From Clavelina lepadiformis (taxonomy: Eukaryota > Chordata > Ascidiacea > Aplousobranchia > Clavelinidae), in contig NC_135243.1 in NCBI RefSeq assembly GCF_947623445.1, positions 4,404,501 to 4,468,500 on the forward strand: a stretch of DNA of 64,000 nucleotides, written 5' to 3'. The notes under the pieces are model-generated. The model saw only the letters and a list, made by a program, of their open reading frames with translations, did no database searches and was not told where the DNA came from. The translations under genes were made by a program, and so were the position numbers. Each line of letters opens with the position of its first letter. Position 1 is the first letter of the stretch. Positions 48,330-61,387 of this stretch are shown here, piece by piece.

Positions 48330-51300
48330 CAGTGGTTCCCAAAGTGGGCGCCAGCGCCCCCTTGTGGGCGTTGGCGCCTCTCAAGGGGGCGCTGGCTACT
48401 AAATGGGCGATTGGGGGGCGCTGATAATAAAGTGGGCAGTAACAAGAATAGTGCCAAAGTAAACATTTGTGCTATTTGTATAATAGTTTTTTGCTTCGAT
48501 TTACTTGTTTTACTTTCCTGTTTTCGGTTGCATAGTATGAGATTTTTCGGTTAATCCTAAAATGAAATACATTTATTAGGCTCACTATTCTTATTTTTAC
48601 GTTAATAGACGAATTTCAACAGTATTGTGTCATAATAATCTTGCATTTTTTCTCACATGTAGCATATGACAAAAGGTATTTAAGCCACGAGGAAGTTAGT
48701 GTGATTGTGAATAGCAATATTGTTAGATTTTAGTTAGTGAGTTGGTACCTAGTTATAGTTATGTTATTCAGTCATTAGAGTGCTAAATAACGATTTTAGC
48801 CAAATGAAAATGCAGGCAATACAGTTTAAGTTATTTCCAGTATGGATTTATTCCAGCCCCAAATTCCGAATCACAGCCGATGTGTTTGCTGTGCTTTAAA
48901 GTGTTTTCTAATGAATCGATGAAGCTGTCCAGACTTTCCGAGCATTTAACGAAAATTCACCCAGATAAAGTAGGCAAGAGTGTCACGAGAATATCTTTAC
49001 GCACTTGTTTTATTATGTAGCACCGCACATTGATACGTTTTAGTTGTATATTCCACGATGTGTTTTTAGATTTATATTAAGATGTATTTCACCCGTATTG
49101 TTGTGGCCATAATGTGTGACTGCGTTTTTATTTAGTATTAGTAACTCATCGATATTTCACTTGTGATTCCTTTTATTGTTTGTAAGTTTTCTACACACGC
49201 ATACGTTTTACGCCCCACAACTCCCCCCGAGGTATGTTACGCTGCCCGCAGTTTCCATCCTCGCATGCTAATGATGATTAATTGATTGCGCTGTGGTTTG
49301 TTGGAGAAGAGTTGAGTCAGTCTACTTTTGGTTTTAATACAAGAAAGACCTTTGTTTTTATTGAAAGAATGCTCGTAAAAATAGGTGAGCAGGAACTGGC
49401 TAAGTGACTAGCCGTTAGAGCGGGAAGATTCCTGATCAGAAAAAGTTTGGTTACAAGAGTGCATCATTTTTTTGAAACGCTCTGGGACAATTTCAAAAAA
49501 CGCAAAACTGTTGGTACGATGTATTCAAACCTTTCCCATACAAGTAATGATGGATTACGTGCGTCTTACAATTTGTCTTTGATGCTTGCAAGAAAAGGCA
49601 AGCCGCATACGATCGGTGAAGCATTGATCTTGCCATCAATGAAGGAAGTTTTGGACACCGTTTTGCATCACAAGGCCTCTTCTACAGTTATTAAATCTAT
49701 TCCTCTGAGTAACAATACTGTACAGAGACGGGTGGATGAGAAGGCCACCGATATAGAAGATAGTTTATGCAGCATCATCAGAAATACAGAACTCAGTTTA
49801 CAACTGGATGAGTCAACTTTGCCAGGAAATGAGTCTCTATTACTTGGGTATGTTCGTTTTGTGAATGATGAAGTTTTACATGAAGAGTTGGCAATCGCTT
49901 TAACACTGGATTCAGATCCCCGGGGTGAGACAGTATTCCAAGAAGATAAACATATTTCGAAAAAAACAAATTCCACTTACCAATGTCACAGCGTGTGCAA
50001 CTGACGGCGCCCCATCTATGATGTGCCGTTACCGTGGTTTCATGGCATTCCTAAAAGCAGCGAATCCAAACGTGCTTACAATTCATTGTGTGATTCATTG
50101 GCAGCATTTGGTGGCCAAGAATATCAGTGGTCGTCTTAACCTCTCATTGAAGACTGTCATCAAGGCAGTAAATAAGAGTAAAGCTCATGCGCTTAACACA
50201 CGCTTGTTTAAGCAATTGTGTAAAGAGAACGACGAGGCCTTTGAGCGCTTACTTCTACACATTGAAGTAAGGTGGCTCTCCGAGGGAAACGGCCTTGTAC
50301 GATTTTAAACACTGATACTGTTGTGGAATTCTTGGAAGCTGTGACCCTCGCCTTGCCAAAGAAATTATTGCTATAAAATGATATCGCATAATTGTCAGAT
50401 ATATTTTCCAAATTTAACGAATTGAACCTATCCCTTCAGGGCAACGAGGTAAATCTAATCAAGGTAAAATCAGTAGGCCTACTGTATGGATTCAAAAATA
50501 AGTTTGCGTTGTATGAGCGAAATTTAGCTAGAGGGCTCACTTCCCAATATAAAGACAATTTTGAGCCGGCAACACATTGATTATTACGTGTTCGTACTCA
50601 ATGCGTCATATTAAAAAAAGTAAGAAAATTTCCGGTCCAATGCGCATGTGACGTCGATGTGAACTAGTTTTGTTGTTGTTTTGGCGACAGCTGGTTCCAG
50701 GTTTAGGCTAAATTGTACATTTTTTGAGGGTTTGATTTTTCGGTTTTTAGGAGTATTTGTGCTAAATTTTTAAGTTCAAAACTTGCTGTAAAGTTTAGGT
50801 AGCTGTTATAGAAAACTGAGTACATGGATTTTGTCCAAATTAAGACTGCAGACAGGCCTGACCTAGATGACATTGCAAGCCAAAATTCAGTGTAGGTTTA
50901 TGATGTGAATTTGCGACAGTAGCGTCTTGATTTAATGTACTTTGCATTGAAAAGCCTATCTCTTTGAAAAGGGTAGGGACCCCTAGACGCAATTCTCCCG
51001 GTTTTCCAGCCTGCAACAACTTGCTATCAGCAACAAAGTTGATGCTTTCTTATGTTGATGTGGAGACATACAGCAAGCATATTAAGGAATTGCATGAAGA
51101 CATGGAAGTTCGGTTTCAGGATGTAATACAATTGGAGATTCTTGACTGAATAATCGACCCATTCATTGATATTTCCGAGCAAGGCATTCTTGCAAAATTA
51201 TTTTGAACGCAAACCAAAATTCCATATCTTGTATCAATCATTTTGGCTGCAACGCGATATTAAAGTGAAATATCCTCACGTGTGGAATCGGGTAAAAAAT

Positions 51301-51820
51301 TTTTCATTGCATTTCCCAGCTCATACTTAGTAGAGCGTGCATTGAGTGTCGTCACAATGCTTCTGGACAACAAAAGAAACCGCCTGGATATAGTGAGACG
51401 GGGAGATTTACAAGTGTTATGTAACAACATGTTTATCATGTAACAAAAGCTTTGTTTGACTTGAATGCTGGATGATGTAATAATCCCTGCTATCTAGTTT
51501 TGATGACAGGAGCCAGGTTTGTAAACGTTCAATTTAGTTGCTTATCGAAGTAATTAAAAGAAAAGCGATTACACGGTTTGAAAGAGGAAGGTCCTGCTGT
51601 GTCAGAAATGTTTTAGTTGTCAAAATTGACCCATCGTACATCGAGTAATTGTAAAACATTTCAGGCTCATTTTAGAGCTGATTTTGCAAGCATGCAGGTG
51701 CATAGTTAATCGCTTCCTGAATGAATTGTAAATTCGTTGTTACTTTTTTGTTGAATGGGAGTTTGATAGTCAGCAACATGTCCAGGGGGGCGTTATCGGA
51801 AAAAAGTTTGGGAAACACTG
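48330..51820 (+). mobile_element. Complete hAT element (ZBED5/FAM200-like), 3.49 kb
   Basis: Starts 'cagtggttcccaaagtgggc' and ends 'gtttgggaaacactg'. It is flanked by the exact 8-bp duplication TCTTACAC at 48322-48329 and 51821-51828. Subterminal 'gggcgctgg' and 'ggggggcg' blocks mark both ends. It contains a BED finger segment, a transposase core and a hAT dimerisation tail on the plus strand, all damaged. Confidence 0.93.
48841..51430 (+). pseudogene. ZBED5-like hAT transposase, frameshifted
   Basis: Pieces in order: an N-terminal BED finger at 48841-48980 (PMCLLCFKVF, LSRLSEHLTKIHPDK); the core at about 49390-50310 (NLSLMLARKGKPHTIGEALI, LSLQLDESTLPGNESLL, ACATDGAPSMM, LTIHCVIHWQHLVAKN, EVRWLSEGN); and the hAT C-terminal dimerisation region at about 51297-51420 (FPSSYLVERALSVVTMLLDN, KRNRLDIVRRGDLQ). 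A frameshift lies near 49935, another after 50290, and stops are scattered in the tail, so it cannot make transposase. ZBED5/FAM200 are known host genes derived from this hAT group. Confidence 0.85.
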
Positions 51821-51904
51821 TCTTACACGAATGAAGGGCTACACTATTCCCTTATGTGGAACCGGTAGGCAATTAGCCTAGGCAAGCTTATTCATCGGGA
51901 CCGG

Positions 51905-54762
51905 GTAAAACCTGGACACGACGCAATCCGCGGATCGTCCATGGACGGTTGAAAATGGACGATTTTGTGTAAGCGACCATGGACAATTTCATCATTTCCA
52001 TTATTTTAGGATAAGCTTAAATAGTACATATGATGAAAGTGTCCATGGACGGTTTTGGGATAGGCTTAAATAGTGGATATGATGAAAGCGTCCATAAACG
52101 ATTTGTTCATAAGCTGAGCTGACAGGAGAGAAGTGACTATCATCGTCCATCCAGATCGAATAAAAACTTGTTTAAAGCAGTGATTTCGAGATCGACCATG
52201 AACAATTTTAGGCTAAACTTAAATAGCGTATACGAAAAATCGTCCATAGATTGTTTCGGGATAGGCTTGAATTAGTGGATATGATAAAAGTGTCCATGGA
52301 CAGTTATGGAATAGGCTTAAATAGTGGAAATGATGAAATTGCCCATGGACGGTTTTGGGATAGGCTAAAACAGTGAATATGATGAAACTTTTGGATATTG
52401 TAAGTGTAGGCTATTTTAGATAATTGTTATGTGCTAATGGCAAATTTTTTCGTGGCACTTGGGATAAATGGATGTTTCAGCATAGAAAACATGAAAGGCA
52501 ACAAGACAGTTTGAATTGTGGCCCAATTGCTTTAAAGCTATTTTTAGAAAGGATGTATCCAAATTTGTGAAGATTAAGTATATAATCACTATTTGGCATC
52601 ACAATGTATAATTGTGTATATTCCTAAAATTAATTTGGATTTAATGAATTGTGAAAAATAGCTTTTCTATCTATAAGTGGCATATTGCAGGAAGCTCGAA
52701 GAACTCTTAACGAAAGTTCTGGCGCGGAACAGATCGACTTGGATACTGATAGCGAGTCCTGCAAAAAGTATCACATGGACTTTGGTAATTTACTGCTCGA
52801 TTCCACCGGTGAGAGGTTGTTGGGTTTTTAATTAGAACTGCAGTATTTCTAGCATGTTATGACCTTGCTGTTGTTTAAAGTCGTGGAAGTATACCACATA
52901 AATTTTCAGAAGAGCACTAATCCATACTATTATGTACAAAGTTAGTGTAAAAGAGATTTATAGAAAAACGACCAACATTTTTAACCTGACTTTAAACAGA
53001 TTGATGAACTATATTGTTCATTGTTGTATTTGTAACTGGCACATTGTGGATCTTGAATTTTGTTGACTAAATATTTTTAAAAACTGAATACTTCTGTTAT
53101 TTTGTTTGCTTCTGTTTTCACAACAAAGGATTTTAATGTAAAAATGCAGATATATTTATTTCATTTTGCAGACAATGATGTATTGCTGAGCTTTTGCAAC
53201 ATATGCCACAATCGACACCCATCTGAAGTTTACCAGCAAAAGACAATGGGCATATCTTGCTCATCATATAATACATTAACTTGGGCAGATTTAACCATAA
53301 TTGCATACAGTTTAGTAGGTATTATTGGAAGTTTGTTTTCAGTTTTACTGTGGTCTTTGCCAAATTCTGAACTTTTCACTTTTAGCTTGATACTTCAACA
53401 TGACCATGATAATCTCTATTGTTGGACTGAAAAGTCTTCACACGAGTTAAACCTGGCACTGATTCCTTATCATTCGCCTTTGTGCAATTTTGATTGTCAC
53501 ATATTTTTATTTGTTTTTACATTATATTGCCCAAATTTAAAACTTTTTGCTATTCCCAATAAACAGACCTAGCTTCGTTAATGCATTGCAACTGAGTATC
53601 GAACACAAGCCATGCACTAAAGTCTGCGTCTCTGTTTGCTCATGATTTTTTTTCAGCTGTTACACTATGTTTCTAAGTTCAGATAATTGTCTACGAGTAA
53701 ACAGGTCCAGCAAAACAAAACAAGAAAATTTGAAATCACTTTCTAGGTGTTTTATTTTTGCAAGTCATGGTCCCAAACCATCTATAAAAGAACTAAGTTA
53801 ATGACTTCTGTTTTTTGCTAAGTCGGTTTAACTTTATAGAACACCTATACCATGCTTAAGCATAGGTGGGCAGTACTGCGGTACTATAGCACCGAATTAC
53901 TTTTTTCAAGAAATTTCAGTCAGTCCCAGTACTCGTTACTTGTCGCGTGAATAGTTAAAATTTTAACAAGTATGTGTTCAAAAACACATTTTAATCCTTA
54001 ACACCAATTGTAGTATCTGTTGATCTTTTTTAATCTAGAAATGTCAAACAAAATTGCAAACGAGTAATCTTTACCGCAGCAAATATTGCATTTGCTGCAG
54101 CATCTTTTACACAAAAAGTACCGAGCTATTTTAAAACAGTTACCAATGGTACTTTCAAAGTACCAACTTCCCACCTCTGTGCTTAAGAGATCAATTTACA
54201 AGATTTGATGTATAAGTGTTTAGTATAAGTATAATGTTTAAGTATATATTGTTTTTTTCAGATTGAACGCAGTCTTTGTTGTCGATGGGTTAATCAGAAT
54301 TGTGTACCATTGATAGAGCATTTTTCACAGGAATGTTTTTGCAGCACCTGCAAAGCAGCACAGTTATACAATATGTACAGTTAAAAGTTTTTGGAATTGC
54401 ACTTTATTCAGACCCAGAATGGAAAGCTTGCTGTTCTTGGGTGAAAAATCCCCTGCGCAACAAGATGAAAGAATAGCCATCATATGTCCAATTACTTTAA
54501 CTTCACCCCCGCGTTCACATTCAAATATTGAGTTGACACAACGCCTTTGAAATACATTAAAATTGAGTTTTTGTTGGATGGACAATGATAATCATTTCTC
54601 TCCTGTCACCTCAGCTTATCACAAAAATTGTTCATGGACGCTCTTATCATATTCACTGTTTAAGCCTATCCCAAAACGATCGATGGACAATTTCATCATT
54701 TCCATTATTTAAGCCTATTCCATAACTGTCCATGGACACTTTTATCATATCCACTAATTTAA
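51905..54762. mobile_element. Foldback-like element with inverted arrays of a 49-bp unit
   Basis: The left array (about 51936-52390) repeats a unit of about 49 bp starting 'gtccatggacggttttggga' and continuing 'taggcttaaatagtggatat'. The right array (about 54603-54762) carries the same units in reverse complement, including a distinctive one with 'gctgagctgacaggagag' on the left and 'ctctcctgtcacctcagc' on the right. The last three left units occur in the same order in the complemented right array. Long inverted ends made of direct tandem repeats are the hallmark of foldback elements. The interior holds exon-like segments (separate entry). Outer limits are approximate and no target duplication was identified. 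Confidence 0.7.
52691..54385 (+). other. Exon-like Cys-rich segments inside the foldback element
   Basis: Three segments look like exons. 52691-52808 has acceptor 'attgcag', donor 'gtgaga', an acidic stretch (EQIDLDTDSESC) and phase 1. From 53172, after 'ttttgcag', the frame joins in phase (VLLSFCNICHNRHPSEVYQQ). At 54262, after 'ttttttcag', CCRWVNQNC...CFCSTCK ends in a stop at about 54385. The third does not obviously join in frame with the second. I do not recognise a family. They could be a captured host gene, an element-encoded protein, or chance. Confidence 0.35.
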
Positions 54763-55130
54763 CCCTTTGCGGTCCTCTTATTTTTACCGTTTCGGTCACC
54801 ACAGGTCCGATTTTTTTTAATGCATTTTTGAGTAGTTTTATATGTGTAGATAACGTTTGTGAACTTTTTTTGTCGAAATTATTTTTTAGCGTTTTTATAA
54901 CAGCCACTTTTCGCAATTTTTTGCTTCATGGTTTTTCTAGATAAAAGGTTTCACAACTTTCAAACAATTCTGACCTATATTCAAACACAAATGCAGATTG
55001 TACACAAGTCAAAGTATCACACTGTTGAATTTTTCCGGTGAATTCCTGTGTGACACCCGGCCTACGGTCAGTCTTTGTAGGTCACCTGGGTGTGATATTT
55101 TTTGAAAAATTTTCCTTTAACTGTTTGTAA
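54763..55130 (+). mobile_element. piggyBac-like terminal fragment at a TTAA site
   Basis: TTAA at 54759-54762 is followed by 'ccctttgcggtcctctta'. About 260-300 bp further in is an imperfect inverted pair around 'gtgacacccggcctacggtc' and 'ggtcacctgggtgtga'. A TTAA target with CCCTTTG-type ends fits piggyBac. It lies in the last 49-bp unit of the foldback array, so it inserted into that array. No transposase or second end was found. Confidence 0.45.
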
Positions 55131-55149
55131 AAGTATTACAAAACTGCAG

Positions 55150-57900
55150 TGAAAACCAATCAGTCAAATCAAAACTGTCGTCTGTAAGGTAGTAATAAAA
55201 TACAATAACAAGCAAAATTCCATATTGCTGTGTGCAAGAAATACTACTGGCTTAGCCACTCAAAAAAAGAAATTAACCCTACCAGCACACCTAAAAAAAA
55301 CCTAAATCTCTCTACGCAGTTTGAACAAAAAATAAAGAAATTTTGGCAGTTTTATGGCACTTTATAACTACTTTAGTTTCAGTTCAAAAGCACCAGAACT
55401 AAAGTAGTTCAACATTTACTGACATTTGTTTTTCCACTAATTGAATATATCAGTAATGTTGAACTTATAACAAAAGCAATAGCAGATAACATTATTTGGT
55501 GCTTGTACTCAACAACTAAGTCAGCATATAAACCACCAGGGTTATCTTACCTCAATTTTCTGAATTTTAGTAGTGAAGCTGAGCCATACATGTTACTTAT
55601 CATACCCTATATACACCAAGCAAACTCTATCAAACTAAAGCAAGCCCATCATAAGACATCTTCTAACCCAAAAAATATTTGAAAAAAAAATAAGACAAAT
55701 CACAATACGATACAGCATAACATATAAATTTTTTATCGATTTTTTAGAACATTTTTTATCGATTTTAGTTCATTTTATATGGGATTTATTACGGTTATTC
55801 CCCTAACTGTCGTTAAATTGAAGTTAAGTTTGAACTGGAAAACAGTTAGTAAAACTGGGGTAGTCAGTCAATGTTGCCACTTGTAGGATTTTACCCTTAC
55901 CCTACGGTAGGGTTTTTTGGTCCCTTGTAGGGTGTAAGGTGACCCTACGGGTTTTTCACATTTATTCATATATTTCCTTTTGTTTAAAGTAAAATAAAAA
56001 TAAATTCAAATAATAAATTTACTGAATAATGACAAAAGCATATAGTCTAATCTACGTCATCCAAACATTTCATCAAGTACACTTCAAACTTTACGCCGTA
56101 AACACAAGGTACTTGAAATACTTATATCTGCGTCAAATATGTCGGTTTAGAATTCCTTGTTTGAATAAGAGCTTAGCACGAACTACGCAGCTTTTCAAAC
56201 ATTACATTATCTAAACTGGAGAAAATACAAAAACTCATGCAAAATGCCAATTTGTATAAATTATTGCAATTATTATCACGACCGCCACAGTGCTTTATTC
56301 ATGAAAATGTACCCTACAACATAATAATAACTATGTAAAAGTCAAAAGTGAAGTGTGCTACAGAATGGCAGCCTCAAACTTTTTTTTCTGTTCAATATTC
56401 AATGCTTTCTTGCCTTTGTGTTTCTAATTGAACAAATATCTGCGTATCGACCAACAAACAATGTCTGCGTATTGACAGCCACGTGTTAACCCTATCCTAA
56501 CCGGGCTCGCGACTTTACTATTTTAACTAGGTTGTGGCCGACCCTGCACACACATTTTCAATCGTTAATTACTTGAAAACTATACGTCGTAAACTGATCG
56601 GATTTTTACATGTTAGTAGCAAAAACATCTGGCTTCCTGTATATATCATAATTGTAAAACTAAAGAAAGAACATTTAGTGTAAATTAAATATTTCTACAA
56701 GTGATACATTTCTAGAAGTTTTTCTTGTTTCGCCGCGGCCCCCCGCTGTGCAGAAAACCAGCTTACCGCGCGAAGGGAAGACAAGAGAATAGTTAGTCGA
56801 GTTAGTGGTGCGTAAATGAGTAAACGAAAACGATACGCTTCAATGCTGAGAGGGAGCAAAATTATGCTATTATAAATTCAAAAAATTAATTTCAACACTG
56901 ACAATTAGTATCCACATGAAAATACTGTAAAAATTTTTTTTTTCAAGGCTACATTTGAAGATCCACACAAAAAGTTGAAAAGATCCGGATCCGGATCGCG
57001 ATCCGCCATTTGAACAACCCCGGTCTAAACGTTTCTTGCCAAATTTCAATAAAAACACATTTCCGTCACAGCAGATTGAACAGAAATGAAGTGATCTTGT
57101 TTTGTAGATTTACGACTTTATGTTGCGCGCGCATTGCGATGCATAGGATATCCAATTATATCCATGCATCTTTGCAACAAGGATGTTGCAGTGGGCTTAT
57201 GAAGTTGTCTAATTTGTCATGGACTGTGGAAAGGAGTAGGCGGTGTGTACTATGTTAATTTGCTTATGCCTCAAGGCATGTAGTGTTGGTGCAGAGTAAA
57301 CCATTTTTAAGAAAAAAAGCCTAAGTATCGGGTACCGTAGCCTACTCAAGTACTGGTATGAGCTTGTAATGAAATGATTGTTTATCGTTCCTTAGCCTGT
57401 AAGGACGATCACTTCAATTACAATGTTTGTCTGTAGAATTGCTTAATGTCCTCGAAGTGAAATGAGTCTCAGGTCGTTGTTTCGCTTCTCTTAATCTTAG
57501 AATCAATTGTATACCATGACAACTGTATAAACTGGTTATATTGTTTCTTGTTTAAACGATTACATTAAATAAGACATTGTGACAGCTACATAATAAAGTC
57601 GACCACTTTCTATGGTTAACTTCGTAGACTGTAACGCATTGAACAACTATGAATAACAACACACGCAAAGCAGGCATGCACGACATTTTTTTCACGACTT
57701 AATACGATAAGCAGAGAGGAATCGATTACGTAACGCAATGTTTTGCTTTGCCGATTTCCGTAAACAAGTATTCTATGCGGCATTCGATTTGCAAGCAATT
57801 TTATAATATCATCACAAGCTAGAAATAGAACCTTTTAAAAAACAAACAACCAAATGTACTGATTAGTAAGTAATAGTTAAGTAGTAGACTGTGACTCTGT
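55150..57900. other. Repeat-rich region without recognised gene
   Basis: Contains a palindrome-like block of repeated 'ccctacggtaggg' and 'tgtagggt' motifs at 55885-55960, and a block at 56463-56890 shared with 61985-62355 (separate entry). It also has a GC-rich element end ending 'gcgatccgccatttgaacaa' then 'ccccg' at about 56985-57024. No intact frame was recognised. Confidence 0.45.
56463..56890 (-). repeat. Dispersed repeat, inverted partner at 61985-62355
   Basis: In reverse complement this reads like 61985-62355: 'gctctct(c)', 'cattgaagcgta', 'ctcatttacgcaccactaac', 'aggaagccaga', 'ttaacgattg' and 'ggttaggatagggttaa' occur in the same order. The copies differ by substitutions and small indels. 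It is probably a non-autonomous transposon present at several places in the genome. Confidence 0.75.
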
Positions 57901-58498
57901 GATAAAGCATCAGATATATCAATGAATAAAATCTTTTGTATAAATGTCCGCTACTTATACAATGGATCACCAAGAACACAGTTATACCAACTCATTAGGC
58001 TAAAAAGGGGAAACGCAGAAGCTCTATTTGCTGCCTTGGAAGAAGCATTGGTTAAAGACAAACTCACATGGCAACAAGTGGTTGGATATGCTTCAGATGG
58101 AGAAAATTTCATGCAAGGTGGTAGTAATTCATTTTTAACACGGATGTTAGAAAATATTCCTGATATTTTTGTATTCAAGTGTTACTGCCCTAGCATCCAT
58201 CTAGTGGCAAATCATGCTGGCAAAAAGCTTTCAAAAACAGCTGAACAACTTGTGCAAGACATCTATAATAATTATTTCAAAAATTCATCCAGCAGACAGG
58301 AGTCATTGAAATAATTTCAGCATTTTTGCAAAACGGAACCACACAAGATGTTGAAAACGTGTCAAACCTGGTGGCTTTCTTTACAAATGTGCACCTCAAG
58401 GATAGTAGAACAATGGAAACCACTGCAATTGTTTTTTACTGCAGAGGTATTTGAAAGATCAATTAGCAACTGCTGAAAGAGTGCTCAATGGTCTAAAA

Positions 58499-61387
58499 CA
58501 GGAGTGTCAAACTCAATCGCACCAGGGGCTAAATCTGAAAACTTATTTAACGCCGCGGGCCGTAAGGATGAAACTTGATTGTACGTTTCGTAACTTGACG
58601 TGATTTGATTGAACGTTTCGCTACACCAGTACATGAATTGGAACAGGCTGCGAAATAACACCAAGTTTTTGATGTTTAAAGCTCGGTGTATTATTCTTCT
58701 TCGAATACGAGTCGCACAAATACCGACGGAAAAAAGGAAAAATACGTCGCACTCGATAATATACCCTACCAAAAAGTAAAATGAAAGCTCACCTACCACG
58801 AAGTAGGCTTATTATTGAAAACAAGACTTTGGGGAAAACCAGTGTATTTCACAGAAATTAGGCCGCACAATCAGTTGGAACAACGTGAATTGAAAATTCT
58901 GTTGTTACATTTGTGCTGCATTGTACAATGTTTAAAGAAGCCGCTCTCAAATATGAGCACAAAGTAGACCGATAAAATGAATATGTAAAAAATTAATATG
59001 TTACGCGGCTTACGGTATGCTATAACTATAAGCTCATACACAGAAATTCAGTAATAAGATTCTGTCAAACACGACCATACTACAGGCAGCCTGTATAAAA
59101 AAATGAAAATTAAACCGTGCATTTGAAAGTTAAAAAGTTAGAAAATTAAAGCATTCAACTGTCTTCACTTCAGTGGTGCCACTTTATCAGAGCTGGATGT
59201 TTCACATCTTTTCATGGAAACAAGTTTGTTGATGTTTGGGGTAAGACTTTGTGTTGCGGAAATTCTTAAAATGGACTGTAGGTGTTCGTCAGTAAGACGA
59301 CTTCTGTGTGATGTTTTGTTAATCTTCATCACAGAAAACAACTGTTCACATAGATACCAAACATACACAAGGTTCGAGCGGCATGTAGACGGAGATGGGA
59401 CATTGTTTCAGGAATAAAGCGAATAAATTTTGTAGGCCCCACAGTGCCGTACTTTGCTTTTAGTGTCCCATTACACTGCAGTTCTATAAGCTCCATCTGA
59501 ATATTTGCAGGGGCAGTTTCTACGTCAACTGCAAATGGATTGCGCAGCAGCTCAAAATTACTTTTCTGTGCTTCAAAGTCACCAAAACGTCGTGCAAACT
59601 CGGAGCGAAGTTCGCTCAATTTTTCGGCGAAGTGTGCTTTTGGGAATGTCGTAGGACAGAGTTGGTTGAACATTACCTGGCAACAGGAAAAGTGAGATAA
59701 GTTGCATTGGTGCATTTGTGCCTCCCATAAGCGCAAATTTACCTGAAACGCCTTTACTGCGTCATACATATCAATAATCATACAGCCCCGTCCCTGAAGC
59801 TGAACATTCAACGCGCTGAGATGAGAACTTATGTCAGCCAGAAATGCCAAGTTGCATCTCCAGATTTCACTACGGAGTATAGTAGTGTCTTTTTCTTTGC
59901 TTTGTAGAAACTGACAGATTTCCTCTCTCAGCTCAAACACTCTGTTGAGAACTTTTTGCCGGCTTAGCCATCTCACCTCGGTATGATAAGGCAAGTCGCC
60001 AAACTCTGAATCTAACTCCAGCAGAAAAGATGTAAATTGTCGGTGGTTTAAACCTTTAGCTCTGATAAAGTTTACGGTTTGTATTACCGTGTTCATTACG
60101 TTTTCCATTTTTAGTATATTTCCGCACAACGCTTCTTGATGTATGATGCAGTGATATGCTGTTAACTTACCAGAACAGTTCTCTTGCTGCATCTTTAACC
60201 GTATTCTTCCCACCAGTCCTTTTTTCTCACCACACATCGCCGGTGCCCCATCTGTTGTAAGCCCAACAAGTTTGTCCAATGGAAGGTTTATGTCGGTTAG
60301 ACATTGACATAGCCTACATTTTGAAATTTGTCTTTCCCTGTCGTGGTCCCATGCATTGATTTAATGCCCATTACTTCCTCTGTAACGCATAATTTGCAAT
60401 CTACTCCACGGAGAAAAATAGCCAGCTGTGCCGTATCAGTCACGTCGGTACTTTCATCAACGGCGAGAGAATAAGCAACAAAGCTTTTACCCTTTTCAAT
60501 CAATTGCGTTTTTACATCAGTTGCCATCTCGCAGACTCTATCAACAATTGTATTTCTGCTAAGGCTTACATTTGCCAACAACTTCGTTTTCTCTGGACAC
60601 AAAAGGTCGCACGATTTCATCATAGAGTCTTTCAAAAATTCTCCTTCTGTAAAAGGTTTGGCTGCTTTGGCTATATCCTCTGCCAGTACAAAACTTGTTT
60701 TCACAGCAGCTTCACTTTGGGATTGCGCTTTGGTGAAAAATGTCTGCTGCGTTGTCAGATTTTAACTCTTCTACCTTCCGCAGTTTCTGATCTGCATTTA
60801 ACTTTTTGAAGCTATCTTGATGTTTGGTTTCATAGTGTCGTTTTAGGTTTTATTCCTTAATTACTGCGACACTATCGCCACAAATGAAACAAACGGTTTT
60901 CCTGAGATGCTATTGAACATATATACTCCGCTTCCCAGCAGTCCTGAAAATATCTGTTCTCAATATCTACTTTCCTTTTGGCCATATTGAAAGCTGCCGT
61001 ACTATTAGACTTGCCAAAATTAAATTGAGGCTACTGAATAAGAGCAGTTTTCACTGGGCTATTTTTGATTATTCTTCTGTTACGTCATTATGTTGCATTC
61101 ATCTCCTTCCAAAAGCAATAAAGAATAAACAATCAATAAAGAAAAAGGCAACCCAGATTACAAGCGTTAGATTAAATCTATTTATTGTATCGTATGGTGG
61201 AAGAACTGCTGTGCTACTCTCTTGTGCGATTTGTTATAATCTTGTTGCTTGTTTGAAAAAAGTAAGTTATACTGTACAATGATCTCGCGGGCCGGAAATA
61301 GTTCAATGTATAAACTAACTTTGCGGGCCAAATTTTATTGTAAACCGGGCCGGATGTGGCCTGCGGGCCGGGAGTTTGACACATATG
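58499..61387 (-). mobile_element. Near-complete hAT element (GTF2IRD2-like), 2.89 kb
   Basis: Ends are 'caggagtgtcaaactc' on the left and 'gagtttgacacatatg' on the right, flanked by the exact 8-bp duplication GTCTAAAA at 58491-58498 and 61388-61395. Subterminal 'gcgggccg' and 'cgggccgggag' blocks lie at both ends. It encodes a GTF2IRD2-like transposase on the minus strand and interrupts an older hAT gene in the codons for NGLK. Confidence 0.94.
59165..60990 (-). pseudogene. GTF2IRD2-like hAT transposase, nearly intact
   Basis: Minus-strand pieces: start MAKRKVDIENRYFQDCWEAE at about 60985, with stops in the BED region near 60880-60750; then 60704-60297 (PFTEGEFLKDSMMKSCDLLC, LSRNTIVDRV, YSLAVDESTDVTDTAQLAIF); then 60279-59329 (LVGLTTDGAPAMCGEKKGLV, LTAYHCIIHQEALCGN, HTEVRWLSRQKVLNRVFELR, FGDFEAQKSNFELLRNPFAV); then, after a frameshift near 59330, YLCEQLFSVMKINKTSHRSR to the end near 59165. 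About three breaks separate it from a full transposase. The catalytic-core blocks are well conserved, so the insertion is fairly young. GTF2IRD2 itself carries a domesticated C-terminal relative of this family. Confidence 0.88.

Noticed and set aside
53318..53572. Continuation of the 53102-53572 frame with hydrophobic stretches (IIGSLFSVLLW, HIFLFVFTLYC)
   Set aside because: It could be read as membrane segments, but composition is that of translated AT-rich DNA, and a splice donor near 53317 would end the exon before it.
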